A DNA stretch of 64,000 nucleotides from Lateolabrax maculatus (Eukaryota > Chordata > Actinopteri > Acropomatiformes > Lateolabracidae), in NCBI GenBank assembly GCA_031216445.1, contig CM062204.1, positions 10,284,501 through 10,348,500 on the forward strand, read 5' to 3'. Below are positions 37,201-49,100 of this stretch, piece by piece (the stretch's first letter is position 1; every line of letters starts with the position of its first letter). The position numbers were made by a program, and so were the translations under genes. Below the pieces are notes generated by a model. It did no database searches, was not told the DNA's origin, and saw only the letters and a list, made by a program, of their open reading frames with translations.

Positions 37201-40200
37201 TGACATTTTTTACTTTCTGTTTGTTGTATGAGATATTTGTGTCCATCAATTTCTTTCTTTTAACCACTCACTAATGCTATATTGGATAGGTCTCTCTTTT
37301 GGAAAGTGATATAGTGTGTATTTCTCAAAAGACCTCACAGATAAAATAAAACTTGGATCCTGTCAATTGTTTGGGATAATTTAAGGGAAAAAGACTACAA
37401 CGGTTAGGTAAAAGAGAGGATTATATGCAACACATTTGTCAGGCAAGATTTACATGCCGAACATTGTGAGCACTTGGTATAATGAGCAGATTTACCTGAA
37501 GCAGAACTACATGTCAAGAAATGTTCGAGTTGTAATAAGGTATATTTTCCAGTTTTAGCTTAATGCGTATAGGTAAATATGGGAAATGGGTATGTCTGTA
37601 TTGTTTTAAGACAGATTTGATGTGTGAACCTGTCCTTTGACTTGATATCTAGGCAGCACATTCAGATTATTAAACTCACCCATTTCCAGTCAATGCCTCT
37701 GAGGTTAATTTCTCGTGACACACAATTCACTCAATTGTAAATGCCACCTGTAGTCCCTACAAACAATAGCTGTACACCTAGTTTTATTTTTGCAATTTTA
37801 TAAGGATAAGTTTTATAAGTCTTGATGAATGCTGTTGTTGGAGAGGTAGATGTCTTGGCTATACTATAAAGTCATATACAGTAGTTAATACATGACATTT
37901 AGGGGTTGTTTGTAGTAATGTCTTAGCAACATTATTTTTGGGGATTATAGGATATTGTTTCCAGCCCAAAAATTTCCAACTAATCAATTATATTGGAAAA
38001 GATTCCAGCATAATAGATTAGTGTGACCAGAAGTGTGCTGTAATTATACCCAACAGTGATGTCATGGGATATTGCCACACCCTAAAGTAAACTTTTAAAT
38101 TACTACTGGAAGGTACAAAGGTGAAACCATTGTAGGTTGGCAAAAACAAGATTTTCAGCTGGTGTAAAATTGCTCTCCCAGGGTTCTCTTTTTCATATAA
38201 ATCATCCAGAGGTGAAGTTGTCAACCAATTCACGAGCTGATGTTAATCACCTAGTAAGTTGTCATTTCTGCCAGCAAATTCTACGGTTGGCAGCTAGATG
38301 TGAGACGTTTCTTTCGCCTACTTCGGTCTGAAATCAAGGACTCGATGTTTAAAAGAATTTGGAGTGTTAAATCTGCCACCGTTATCATCGTAAATGGCAT
38401 AAACGTAGTGGTAGAATTGATGACTTGACAGGCTTAGCAACAGTAACTAAGAGGAGCAGGGCTTAGCAGAAGTCAACTCCAGTGAGATACATAAGTGATT
38501 ATTGCATGATGACGTAAAGCTGTCTTGGTATAACAGAAAACAGACTAACTTACAGACTAACATAGATTCAGGTATTTTGAAATATCAAGACACTTCATCA
38601 TGCACTATCATCCCTGTACCATAGTCAAATATCAAACCAATTAGATAACTGTTAATGTAATGTAAAGCATAAGTAGCCTATTCTTGCTATGTTATCTTGG
38701 AAACCGCAAGTGTAAATTGTAATGCAAATTGCTGTTAACAGAGAATATTATGACTTCAATAGAGCAGGTAATCACTTCTATGAAACATAACTGTCAATAT
38801 ATGTTGTGAGTGACTCTACAAAATATATGCTCATTAAACCCCTGCTTTGTTTGTGTTGCTGTTCTTAAAAAAAAGCCAAGGACAGTCACCTTGACAGTGC
38901 AATCAGCATTCCAGTGCTGCTGAGAAATATCTGGTTCCATCCTAGTTTTACAATAGGTGAATATGTTTGTTCATGTGTAAGTAAAAACACTTTCCTGTAT
39001 GGTTTCCCTCATCTCTTTACCTAATAAATCAGATGGAATCAGATAAACCAACTTTAAACCTGGGAAAGTCACAGTCTACATATGTCAAACAAAGCGTTTG
39101 ATGGCCTTCTACTGAACCCTTCATTTCTTTTGCCAACTTTACTCTGGCTCTTCAGTCCTTTTTAAAATGCGTCCCACAAGAACCCCTTTCATCTCCAGTT
39201 GCTGTTCAGTTGCTCAAACATTAAAATCAAGCCCATGAAGACAGAATTGCACACAAAAAAGCAATCTTCTGCCCTTGCTGTTTTTTTAATGGAATTTCAC
39301 CCACTGAGTGATATTATCCAGACTTTTTTTGCAGAGTAATGTGTGAAACTGACCAGGCATTGCAAACAGATCAATTGCTGTTTACATGCCAGAATTGTGC
39401 TCGGTAGATAAAATGCAGCTCTTGGACGGGATCCAAGGAGGTTGCTGAACACAAGTTTGTCATTACTGTACTCAAGTGTATACAAATGTTCATTAATACA
39501 TAAATTCAGAGCCATATGGTGATAATTTACTGGGTATCAGGTCGGATGTTTGTATTGGCTCTCTATTTGAAGCAGATGTGAACAGAAGAATCACATCTTA
39601 AACTTCTTGTTTGGAAATACTAACTTCGTGAATTGAGCATTTCTCCTGCGCAAGGTTTCACATAAGACGTTTTGAAAGGTTCAGAAAACATCAAGCTCTT
39701 TTATTTTTATGGTTTTGACCAAGTCAAACAGCAACACAAGTACAACTTTACTACTGTATAGCTGACTTTACCTTTGTCAAGGAAAGATTCATCAGTGTAG
39801 CTATGATGGGATCAGTTTTATCTTGTTAGGGAGAGTTCCTGTTCATAACCAGGAAGCGTCGGTTTCCCATAAAGGAATTGTGGGATGCAAAGTCCTTCCT
39901 GTCCTTGGAAGCCAGCAGTGCTGAGTGACAAGCTCCTTTTGTTGTCGGAAATGAAAGCCCTAATAAAACTGATATCTCTCTGCTCGCGGGAATTCTACTG
40001 GCCTTGCCGCCATTTTAATCAACTGCTGAGGCAACAGTTTTATATTTCAATGTATATATATTTTATTTATTTGCTCTCTCTGAGGTGAGGCCTCAGAGAA
40101 TGAGGACAGTAGATTTTGAGTACTCTGTTCCTTTGTGGGGATGCAGCTCTTTAGCGTGTGATATCTAATCTGACAGGAGATATTTATAAATCCTCTACCT

Positions 40201-41193
40201 GAGCCGTTTTCTATTCTCCTGTGTTTATTTACTGTGTTCCTCCCTCATTTTTTGTAACACTCTCCATTTGTGACCCACTGTTGTGTGATTTGTGTCACTT
40301 ACGTGTCATCGTAAAGGGTTATCTCCCCCTCTCATCTCGGTTTTTCGTCCTCTTCTTCTCCTCCCTGCTCTCCTTTCGTCTCCGGTTCTCTCCATCCTCT
40401 CCTCCCCCCCTCATCTCTCCCTCCCTCTCTTCCTCTCTGTAGCCTGTAACGATCTGGTGGCCTCGGGCAGCGACAGGAAGCCCAATGCTTTGGTCCAGGT
40501 GGCTGTCATAGATCCCCACAAGCAGCACCTCGTCTCTCATACCTGCACAGAGATAGTGGAGGTAAGGCCCCGTGCAGACACACACATGCACCATCCTCTC
40601 TGCCTCTCTTCGACCTTTGATGTTTGTTGTTTTGCTGTGTCTCTGGGTCACTGGGTCTGGGTTGGTGTTCTCTCCATCTCTGTCTCTCCATCTCTGTCTG
40701 CCCTCTTTTTTTTTTCCTCAACCTTTTTTCCCATCTGACTCATTGAACTGGAACAGACAATGAGCATTAACCACTTATTTTCCAGACATCTAAAAGAATT
40801 TGTGTGGGGCTCTCAGTCAGTATCATTTCTCAATTTGTACAGCATATATTTGTGTGTTTATTTGTGTGTAAGTTCCATACAGTGAGGGTGTTTTTGTGCT
40901 CTTTGACCTCTTTAAATACTTATTTTATTACCTCCAGTGTTACAGTGCTGTTGCCAAGGCAACAGCCACACAAGTGTTTTCAGGCGGCAACAGCTGCCCC
41001 CTGCCTCCTGCCCCATGGAACACCCACTTACACACATGTATGTACACACACAATCCTTTCTTTCCTCACATGAGGGCAAAGTTTCCTGACACAGATTATT
41101 TTCCTGCTAATCCAGTAAAGATAAATTAGCATAACTGTCCCTTTCAAAGACTGCATTTCAACTGCTTTTCCCCTCAGTCCTGTCAAGGGAACA

Positions 41194-41236
<43 letters not shown>

Positions 41237-41789
41237 GTGTGCAGAAACACAGGATGTGGTAGGACAGTGTATGCTGGCTCAGCCAGCTCTGCAGACACTC
41301 AGAGTGCCGCTGGAGTTTTGATTTCATGGCTGTAATGTTCAGGATTTGGAGCTGAGGATATGGACTGCTTTCGACTTCACAAAAACAGGGTACGTGCACA
41401 TTCTGGGTGATTTTACAAGTCTGTTTTAAAAGAGAGGTTTGTAGCCTTATAAGAGGTGTTTAAGATGGTGTAAGGAGTTTTCTCTGCCATATATTCATTT
41501 TATTTGTCTGGATAGTGTGATAAAAGTGATGATACCTACTATTACAGATATAAGTATATTTAACACTTTACACAGAAATCAGATCAATCAGATTAGTAAT
41601 ATTTGTGTTATTATGACTCAGAAGCAGCATTGAAAAAAATCAATGTGACTTTGAAATCGTCTTTGAATGAAGTGTTAGCGTGTTGTTCAGAGGAACAGAG
41701 GTTACTTGTCAGGATAGTGGTAACCAGTAGGGTTTCCCACTCAACTTGCACAGCAGCAGATGTTCATTAACCTGTGTGGCCAAAGGAGA

Positions 41790-41836
<47 letters not shown>

Positions 41837-44800
41837 GGGGAGCCCCACTGTGTGTGTAGTATGAATCTGAACACAGCACAACTGCCACTTGTGTTTCTCG
41901 TGTTTGTCACATTCCCGGGATGCCTGCTCTCAACAGCTGCCGCCGGCTTTGCTGGACACTGATTGGAGTCTTGGCTGCATGAAAGCTTCGGCATTAGTCC
42001 TACTCATGTGATAGGTCCACGGTATATGATATAAAGGTTTAATTTAGATGATAAATGATGGAACATGGCCAGCTGCTGCATAGCCCTCTCTAGTCTTACT
42101 CATAAATCACTAGACAGGGGTCAGATAAAAAGAACAAAATAGCATTTAATCAGTTGGGCTCTGGACTTTACTACTCTTTAGTTTAAAGAAATCAAAAGTC
42201 AGTTTTACAGAATACAGACAAACAGTGTGTTTCTCTAGGTTATATGTATGTAGTGTGATCAGACTAGAAAAGTGACTAAATAAAGTAAACTTAAAAAGAC
42301 TCATTTGAATGTTAAGATTGATTTGCATGTTTTTATATTAATATATGGTGTCAGTTGAGGGTTTCCCACGATGCCAAAAGCAGATTGGGGGGGGGGGAGA
42401 TTGCGAATTGTAGATGGTGGTGTGACAGCCTCTGGTTAACAGCTCAGATAACAAAATCATACAGAGATGGATACTTACTTACTTGGTGCTAAAGTTTTCA
42501 AATGTGAAATTGTTTGTTTATTTGCATGTATCAAATATAGTTTCCATTAATGAAAAGTAAGGTAATATTCTAAGGAATTGTGAAACCAAATGACATTTCA
42601 GTTCATTAGAACAAAGTTCCAACTTTTTTTCTATGCAAATTATTATTTGTTTAGCTTTGTCATAAAAGACTTAAACCTTAAAAAGTTTTTGGCAAATTGA
42701 CAAGTTGAGGCTGATTGGGCTATTTGGGATCTGTCAAATCTGGCAACACTGCAGATAGTTGATGCAGGTTTTTGTTTCATTTCCTATTACACCTATTAGT
42801 ATACTCATTTCCCAAATAGCACACTGTTAATTTTAGTATATGGTTTATACTCAATCGTATTAATACACTGTCTGATAGGTAACAGTGGGACAGTGTGATA
42901 TTTTCACAAAAGGCAGACCCTTTTTATCTCCACAGAGCAAGTGTGCGTCTCGGTGTGGGTACTGTATCTTAATCTACTGTTGGTTAAAGAGAAAAAGGAC
43001 CAGTGACAACTTAAGTAGAAAATCTAAAGCCCTCTAAATCTCTTTAAAGTGCCATAGAATACATATTTGACAAATTGTATTTGAAGCTGGCGACACAAAA
43101 ATGCTATCTAGTATCTCGTAGGAAAATCCCGCCCCTAAAATATGGGCAATGGGTCCAGGAGTGGTGGTACTCAAGGGGGATTTGACGTCATGCAAAGCCA
43201 GGGGATAAAACAGCCTTTGATGCCATGCTAGTCAAGCGAAGAACCCCCTGCCTGGAACAAGTCCAAGGAGTCTAGTCTGTGTGTGTGTAATTATGAGTGG
43301 TCAAGGGGGAGGGAGAAAAACCTCCAGTGTGAGGTGACTCAAGCCAAAATACTTGTACTTCCCCTCAACCCAATCACACACAAACTTGCACACACCCTCT
43401 AATGGCCTAAATTGGCTATTCCACCGAGGTTTGCCACCCAAACGGACAAAAAGACAAGAGAGGGGCAGCTGTCGCCCATAGCATATGTTGACCACTTGTA
43501 TGACAGACTGGCTTACTTCTCTGTGTAAATGGAGACAGGCTTACCACTTTAGCTCATCTCAGCCCATCAGTAGCACTAAGAAGATTCAGCCGCAGCTGAG
43601 GCTGCCAAGCATGCTGGTAAGTCTGAATGAGGCCTATTCAGTGTGCCAGTGAGGGAGGTGTAAGGGGTTATATGTGTGTGTGTGTGTGTGTGTACCTGCA
43701 CATTCCAGAGTATAATGCCTCTGTCTGTCTTTTTGTCAGTGTACAGTACTGATACTCAGTATATCCAGATTTGCAACGAGCTCAAAGCAGTGCGCTGGTT
43801 CCACTGCGTCTGTACGCGCTCTGCTGAATTGACTGTGTGTTTAGGATGTTAGTGTACACAAACCACAAAGCTTCATGGCTGGGCAGCAAAATGGCACCGG
43901 GCATCAAGACTGGTATTACCACGTCTAGAGAGACTGAAACAAGAAGCGATAGACTTGTTTTATTTCCCCTCCGTCAGCGCATGGAAGCTTTCTGAAGGAT
44001 CAGTAGGGTTAGTGGTGCGGTAAGGAGGTGGGTCTGCATGTTCCCTCTGTCTGTCTGTCTGTCTGTCTGTGTGTGTGTGCGCGTGTGCAGTTGAACACGT
44101 AATTCTGTCTTTGTGTGTGTGTTTTAAGTACACTGCTGTTTTTAGGGCGCTTCAAGCCTCTGGCTCCAAATCCTCAGCACCACTTACTGTAGTCAAGGAC
44201 ACAAGGCTCGTTGGTGTGTCAGTCTCACCTGAGCTGCAGTTATGCTGATTTACCATTCATTTAGCATTTGTTTTGTCTATGAATAACAAACTAACGCAAT
44301 CTTTAGGCTTTTTAGAGGCAGTAATCCGCCATTGTGCAGGCATGTTACAATATGTTCAAGGTCTGTCTATTCGATAAAAAGACCATTTGGGGTTTGAAGT
44401 GAGTGTACATGTGTTACTCTTTTCATCCATGCTGCTTTCCAGTAGCCTCACACATACATGTGATGTACGTATAGCTACACTCCTTTTAATGTCGAAGGAT
44501 TGTGCAATAAGTTAAAAAACAAAGCGCAGTAAAACATGTGCATCATTCTAGACAAAAGTTAGGAATATTTCACCTACATTTGCCATATACTGTATATCGA
44601 TATTGGAAAATTATTCACCATAATATTTATTATTAATTTCCACCATAATGACCAGCCTTGGTTTCTTTGCTGATGTTTTTTTAACTCAAGGGTGTGACCA
44701 CACATTCATACATGTTTGCCAGTCTGTCTGTGTCAGGCTCATTACCACTCCCCAGCCTGTCCCCACATGGTCCCAAAGGGTTGCGTTCTAAAGACGCCCA

Positions 44801-46142
44801 TCAGCGTGGAGCAGAGGAAGAGGAAGTCCCCAGTGTAAACACAGAGTGCTTTGAATTAGTTCAAATAGAAAATACCAAATGGCTAAACAATCCTTGAGTC
44901 TTCCTAGAAACGTCCCTCAGCTCTTGCTGCAATAAAATTTACTTATGTTTATTGTAGATTCTATACACGGTAGAAAACAATCCATAATTTCTTTATTTTG
45001 GGGGGCATTTTGTCCTTGTATCAGATTAAATTTAAAGAAAAGAATGATTGTAATAGAGATGACCTAAAATGGTTCCTGGGTTAGAATAGCCTCAAGGTCA
45101 TAACTGGGCTAAGGTATCTATCTAAAATTAAAATCATAATAAATCTTTTCAAATCTCCAGTTGATGCGGCTCCAATTGGCTGTTTGGCAAATACAATTGT
45201 TTCAACAATTAGAATTTTCTTAAAGCAAGTTTCTTACAACAAAAATCTCCTGTGTCTCAAGAACCTTGTTTCTGGCAGAGAAACCTCCCTTATTTCATGA
45301 TGCTCTCTGTTGTTTGAAGAGAATTCCTCTGAACATGTGCAACAGTACAGGTGAAACACTGCAGCGGTCCTAGAGTGGGTTTTAAATCTAAAGTCAACAC
45401 CAGTATCAACCTTGTTAAGATAGACATTCTTACAGTGTAGTGAAAGCAAGTTCTCGGCAGACCATGGCAAAACAAGCGCTGCAGTTCAAAAGGAATGGAA
45501 GTTGAAGGTGATAACGGGGTATTGTGATTTCAGGAAAGTTGTGAGTGAATATAAAATAAAGAGTGAATATTACTTAATGCCATGCAGCCCTGTGGTATGT
45601 TTGAAGACCCAACACTGGCCGCTGTGAGCATTGGTTTAATCCCATTGACACCCTGCCACTGTGCCAACTGTCAACAGTTGTTGCTCCTGGCCTGCAGTCT
45701 CAGTTGGGAGCCTGTAGTTATGCCAAAGCTCCAGGTAGACCCACCAGGAAGAGCTCTATCTACTCCTTTTTTGTGACCAGGAGAGCCAGAGAGGAGTGGG
45801 GAGAAGTGCCGGGAGGAGGAGGAGGAGGACAGACTGAGCCCAGCTGTTGGCTCATTTACCCACCCAAGTCTCCCTCCCTCCTTTTCTCCCTTTAGCTTCC
45901 TGCTTTTTTTGAACATGTGTGTTGCAGTACGAATGTGCATGAGGCTACACACTACCACACATGCACACACACAAACACACGTACAGAATCTCACCCTGTT
46001 TCTGTGTTGTCCCTCTCTCTGACAGGCGAACAAAGACCCGCTGTTTCTGACGGGGGTGACCTTCCCTTCAGAGTATCCTGCTAGCCCGGAGACACTAGTC
46101 AAGCTGACTGTGTATGATGCAAAGGACAAGAGCCAGGAATCA
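23667..46142 (+). CDS. inpp4b: inpp4b, 5' part of the coding region (four exons, partial gene)
   Basis: The coding sequence joins 23667-23751, 30229-30273, 40443-40561 and 46026-46142 into one open frame of 366 nt (122 codons). INPP4 enzymes remove the 4-phosphate from phosphatidylinositol 3,4-bisphosphate, giving PI3P, and so damp PI3K/Akt signalling at membranes. The joined product matches the N-terminal C2 region of vertebrate INPP4B: VEFSLACNDLV, DRKPNALVQVAVI, TEIVE, DPLFLTGVTFPSEYP and KLTVYDAKDKSQ appear in the family order. LTGVTFPSEYP favours INPP4B over the paralogue INPP4A, which differs strongly there. Every junction has a consensus acceptor and donor and the phases agree (1, 1, 0). 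The vertebrate protein has about 920 residues, so only about the first 13 percent is here. The C2 second half and the CX5R catalytic site lie past 64000. Identity comes from recalled family sequence; no alignment was run. Confidence 0.93.
23963..24014. repeat. CT tract facing GA tract (foldback microsatellite)
   Basis: A CT run at about 23963-23981 is followed after 12 nt by a GA run to about 24014, so the two can pair as a hairpin. It lies about 210 bp into intron 1. Confidence 0.7.
27869..27907. repeat. (GT)n microsatellite
   Basis: About 19 uninterrupted TG units within intron 1. Confidence 0.95.
28221..28264. repeat. (CT)n microsatellite
   Basis: About 17 CT units, then a GT step and more CT, within intron 1. 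Confidence 0.95.
28760..28925 (-). mobile_element. LINE 3'-end remnant (reverse orientation)
   Basis: CAGAATCGGATTTATTGCCA, AGTACAAGCAATTTGCCTCG and the A-rich stretch after it parallel the remnant at 6864-7060 and the canonical fish LINE end (AATCAGCTTTATTGGCCAAG..., ACAAGGAATTTG...) read in reverse. Only the terminal part remains. Confidence 0.5.
29055..29113 (+). mobile_element. Non-LTR element 3' tail
   Basis: CTGTAAAGACCTTGAAGACA followed by GATGAAAGGCTTTCCAAATA and AACGGACCTGACTTGAC has the layout of 3' tails of fish LINEs or LINE-tailed SINEs. It is short and degenerate. Confidence 0.45.
29741..30053. mobile_element. MITE-like element (AGGGCTGT termini) in intron 1
   Basis: It begins AGGGCTGTTGATTAATCAAA and ends TTAGTTACAGCCCT, so the termini are inverted (AGGGCTGT / ACAGCCCT). 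Near the right end are GATTAATTGATTAATCA and GGTTAATCGAGGATTAAAGT. This matches a widespread teleost MITE with AGGGCTGCAACTAACGATTA-type ends, recalled from memory. About 313 bp long, it ends 175 bp before exon 2. Confidence 0.7.
30229..30273 (+). CDS. inpp4b: inpp4b coding exon 2 (45 nt, symmetric phase 1-1)
   Basis: The acceptor is a pyrimidine-rich CT tract ending TCTCTCAG at 30228; the donor is CTCG|GTAAGTC. With the carried G the exon encodes Gly then VILTPKLPQVEFSL plus a leading G for the next codon. It corresponds to the stretch of INPP4B leading into the first C2 beta strand, where human has ...PQLEFIL just before the ACKDLV equivalent. Because both ends are phase 1 and the length is a multiple of three, skipping it would keep the frame and remove 15 residues, including that strand. 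A 313-bp MITE ends about 175 bp upstream. The open frame around it also runs into intron sequence on both sides, but the splice sites and homology fix the limits. Confidence 0.9.
31711..31728. repeat. (GATA)n microsatellite
   Basis: Four and a half GATA units, with related GATA-like sequence following. Confidence 0.9.
32080..32260 (-). pseudogene. LINE open-frame C-terminal fragment
   Basis: The - strand encodes ITPLLKSMPWLPAHTRVYFK followed by VLLLIYEALSGIALQ. This matches the segment of fish L2/RTE-type LINE polyproteins that reads like HITPLLKSLHWLPVNTRI-FKILLLTYKALNGLAP, just past the RT domain. It is a short remnant inside intron 2 with no start or flanking domains. Confidence 0.7.
32690..32895 (+). 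mobile_element. Degenerate fish interspersed repeat copy
   Basis: AAAGTGGCACTCCACCAATT, GGGAGTACCACTCAGCCTGT, GGCTCTAGAGGGAGCTCCCT and TTGTGGGAAATGTAGG follow the order of a common teleost repeat (AAAGTGGAACTCCACC...GAGTACTACTG...CTGCCTAAAG...TGGGAAATGTAGG) recalled from memory. Confidence 0.55.
40443..40561 (+). CDS. inpp4b: inpp4b coding exon 3 (C2 domain)
   Basis: A long CT-rich tract (about 40320-40440) ends in CTCTCTGTAG, and the donor is GTGGAG|GTAAGG. With the carried G the exon encodes 40 residues beginning ACNDLVASGSDRKPNALVQV and ending HTCTEIVE, in phase 0. This matches the INPP4B C2 core, where mammals have ACKDLVA...DRKLNTLVQISVI...STEIVEG. The DRKPN turn and TEIVE are shared by INPP4A and INPP4B. 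C2 domains of this family bind phospholipid (reported for phosphatidic acid and PIP3) and recruit the enzyme to membranes. No stop or frameshift is seen. This is the clearest homology in the window together with exon 4. Confidence 0.96.
41197..41241. repeat. (GT)n microsatellite
   Basis: About 22 GT units with one GC step, in intron 3. Confidence 0.95.
41793..41833. repeat. (GT)n microsatellite
   Basis: About 20 uninterrupted TG units, in intron 3. Confidence 0.95.
43672..43693. repeat. (GT)n microsatellite
   Basis: Eleven TG units, in intron 3. Confidence 0.9.
44047..44086. repeat. (TCTG)n-(GT)n compound microsatellite
   Basis: Six TCTG-type units run into GT and GC steps, in intron 3. 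Confidence 0.9.
46026..46142 (+). CDS. inpp4b: inpp4b coding exon 4 (C2 domain)
   Basis: The acceptor tract CCCTCTCTCTGACAG ends at 46025 and the donor is GAATCA|GTGAGT. The exon has 117 nt, enters and leaves in phase 0, and encodes 39 residues: ANKDPLFLTGVTFPSEYPAS, then PETLVKLTVYDAKDKSQES. It corresponds to the mammalian GT-RDPLFLTGVTFPSEYP...KLTVYDVKDKS segment, the middle strands of the C2 domain. Like exon 2 it is symmetric and divisible by three. The next expected family segment (a strand resembling FLGYASFKVGELL) could not be found between here and 64000, so the following exon lies outside the window or is too diverged to see. Confidence 0.96.
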
Positions 46143-49100
46143 GTGAGTAAACAGTTGTTATCTTTCTGTGTGTGTGTGTGTGGTTGTGTGTGTGTTGTAT
46201 GTTTGTATGTTGAAAAAAGAAGAGAGATAATTATGAGAAAGTGTTCAAAGCCAGTTGTGAAGGAGTCATCTTTCGAATGTTGGTTGTGCAGCACTGAGCT
46301 TTAAACTTTACAGGGGATGAACATGAAAAGCTGTGAGAAATCTGCAGCAGAACCTTATTATGTTTAAATTTATCCTTTTAGATCTGGAGAGTTTGTGTGC
46401 TCATAGTAGGCAAAGAATTATGGGACTATCCTAGTAATCATTCTTTTGAGGCAGTCTCAGACTAAGACCTTTGCCTTGAGTTTTGAAAAAAACGGGTGTG
46501 CAGCCACCAGTGAGCATCTGAGCATGGCAGCCCATCCTTTGGCGTTGATCCCCTGGGAATACCAGCTGGCAGATCAGTGGGAATGGGAAAGAAAGCCAGA
46601 CATAGAATCTTGAATGGGCCGGGCCCTCTGATTCAGACATTTTAAACTGACTTTATAACAGGCTCTTCAGTGTGGGTGTATGCATGATCTTAATCAAGCA
46701 CCCCACTCAACCCTGTGTGCCAAAATCTTAATTGGGAATAACGTACTATGAAACATTCATGAGCTTTATGATGAGTAAAGACTCCGTTATAGCAGTGGTT
46801 AGGATTTTCAAATGTATCACATTAAGGCTCTGATTTTGCACCGGCACAGAGCTAGCAGTACCACAAACATGGTTGCAATGTAATTTTATTTGGCTTAAGT
46901 CTATTTTTTTTTGCTTTTACAGTATGACTGTTAAGTACTTTTGTATCTTGAAACATATCTACTTGCAGTGGGTGGGTTGTGCAATTTCTTGCTCGCTTTG
47001 GCCTGAAACTGTATGTTTATTTTCCACCTGCTAAGCCAGTTTCTTATCACAAACCCGAGCAACAATAACCATACGACGTTCTTCAAAACACTTTCATGCA
47101 TGTTGAGTTTTCCATCCTCTACTTTGATCTCCTTTTTTTCATATTATACACATTGAAGCACACATTGAAGTGCAGATTTAATGTGATTATAATAATAAAT
47201 GGAGGGCATTATTTGAGTGGTGGTTGTAATAGTGCACAGGTCAAAACAGGTGCACAGGTCCTCACCCCACATCCCAGGACATTTTTTCTTAAAGCAACTC
47301 CAAATGCAATATTTTGTGCTAGACTATTGCTTTTCCTATTGAATATGCGATAAACATGCCCGTCTTACTTACTCTATATAAACTTTTAATTACTTGCTAA
47401 ATTACAAAAAAAAAAAAAAAACCATATAAAGCAACAAACCATAATAAATGGAAACACATTTTATGTTCTATACTGTAGTTTATGTAGTTGTAGCCTACAT
47501 GTGCAGGTTCTGCCTTCTAAAATTTGCATACATTGTTTTGTGTGCACAGGAATTTCTGTCTCCTGGGACATAGATTCAACTGAAACAGGGACATCATCTG
47601 GCCTTGCATGCATATTCGGTGTGCTGATCTTAGTATTTGGGACAATGTACATTTGTGCCTTGCGACTCTGAGCCTCCTGGAGACAATATTCTCCTTAGAA
47701 AAGTTGGCCTGGAATCATGTAGTAAATCCTGGTAGTAAAGGGAAATAGAGAAGATGCTTTTGCTAATACAAACTTCCCCTGCTGATAATATAACCGTCCC
47801 ACTAGTCATTGATTCATCCTTTTCCAGATTGTGCCGTGCTTTGCCAGGATACCTTTGTTCGCCAAATTTGCAAAAATTGGTTCTGAGCATGTTCCCGAGT
47901 TTGCTGTTGTGCTTGCACCTACTTTCAACAAATTAAAAAACCAAGTGTTTAGATCATTCACACATTCTTTGAAACATTACATTTCTAGATCAGTTTACTT
48001 TAACTTTTGTTAGAGTTTTATCATGTAGCACACCATTTACTTGGATTTTCATGGAATATCATTAACTATAGTAATTTACATTTTTGAATTCAGCCTTGAA
48101 ACATAATCCCAGATGAAATTTGCTTGAAATGGGAACACAATGGTTTATTATAAGGTGTGTATTGAATTTTCATGTTGAACAACACCCATGTGAGCTCGAC
48201 ACTGTATAAACTCCATTCATTCCCCGCCTCCTTCCTAAGAGTATTTCTTGTGTTGTGCAGTGCGCTGTCACCAGAGGTTTTACTGAACTGAACATGTGGC
48301 CAGGCAAGCTAATGCCTGGATACAAAGATATTTTGCTGAGGCCTGGTATTTACCAGCTAAATTTAAGTTTTTAAGAACGGCTATATTAAAAAAACTCTGC
48401 TCTATAATGGTACTTTAGTGTAGAGGCACTGGATAAAATATTTTATTTCATTAACTGCTATAGAATTTGGGGTTTTGAATGTCTCTTGCTGTCCCTCACT
48501 CGGTCTCTGTGAGTGATATTTCTCAGTAGCTCCTGTCAGTCTGTCAAGAATATCACTGATACACAACACAGCATTTCACTCCAGCTTCGCTTTTAGAGCT
48601 TAAGGTTGAACCAAGAGCCTTACAGGACAGGTCCTGTTGAGCCTTTTTCATTCCACTCCACACCCCTCACTGCTTCAATGGAAAAAGTTTTGAATGATGA
48701 GCTGCATCAGAACTTTCTGTGAACATTTTAAAAAAATTGAATTGGATCCAGACTTTTTGTCCCTTTTTCTTAGTAAACCTCATGTAGTGTCCTTCCAATA
48801 CTACAAGATCTTTATTCCTCTTTTTTTTCTGGCACCAATGCTCTCATGCTGTGGCTGGCTTTTAGATTTTTGGCTCTGCTCAGCTGGGCACAGCGTGCTT
48901 GTCTGGGTCTCATTAGAGAGTCTCTAAGTGACACAGGCATGACCCTGAACATGAGCTGGCACAATGCGTCAGCCCCCAGCCGCTTAAGTGGCAGATCGGG
49001 AATCAGTCGGCCAAGGCCCAGTCATTTAATGTTGCTTTTTTTTTTTGAGAGGGATCGAGTACGGGCACAATTTGCTCTGTTTGTGTGTGTGCGTATGTGT

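Larger units (their letters stand above)
30274..40442 (+). other. inpp4b: inpp4b intron 2 (10169 bp)
   Basis: GTAAGT ... CTGTAG. It holds a GATA tract (31711-31728), a tandem TGACATGTTTAAATG pair (31655-31669, 31672-31686), LINE and repeat remnants at 32080-32260 and 32690-32895, and otherwise unique AT-rich sequence. 33000-40300 shows no recognisable repeat or exon. The last 120 bp are strongly pyrimidine-rich. Confidence 0.85.
40562..46025 (+). other. inpp4b: inpp4b intron 3 (5464 bp)
   Basis: GTAAGG ... CTGACAG. It holds (GT)n tracts at 41197-41241, 41793-41833 and 43672-43693, a TCTG/GT tract at 44047-44086 and a G10 run near 42387. The long - strand frame overlapping exon 4 (45671-46294) is an antisense shadow. 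No extra exon was recognised. Confidence 0.85.

Noticed and set aside
45671..46294. 207-codon - strand open frame
   Set aside because: It runs antisense through inpp4b exon 4 and CA-rich intron DNA; translation shows His-Thr repeats and no family resemblance.
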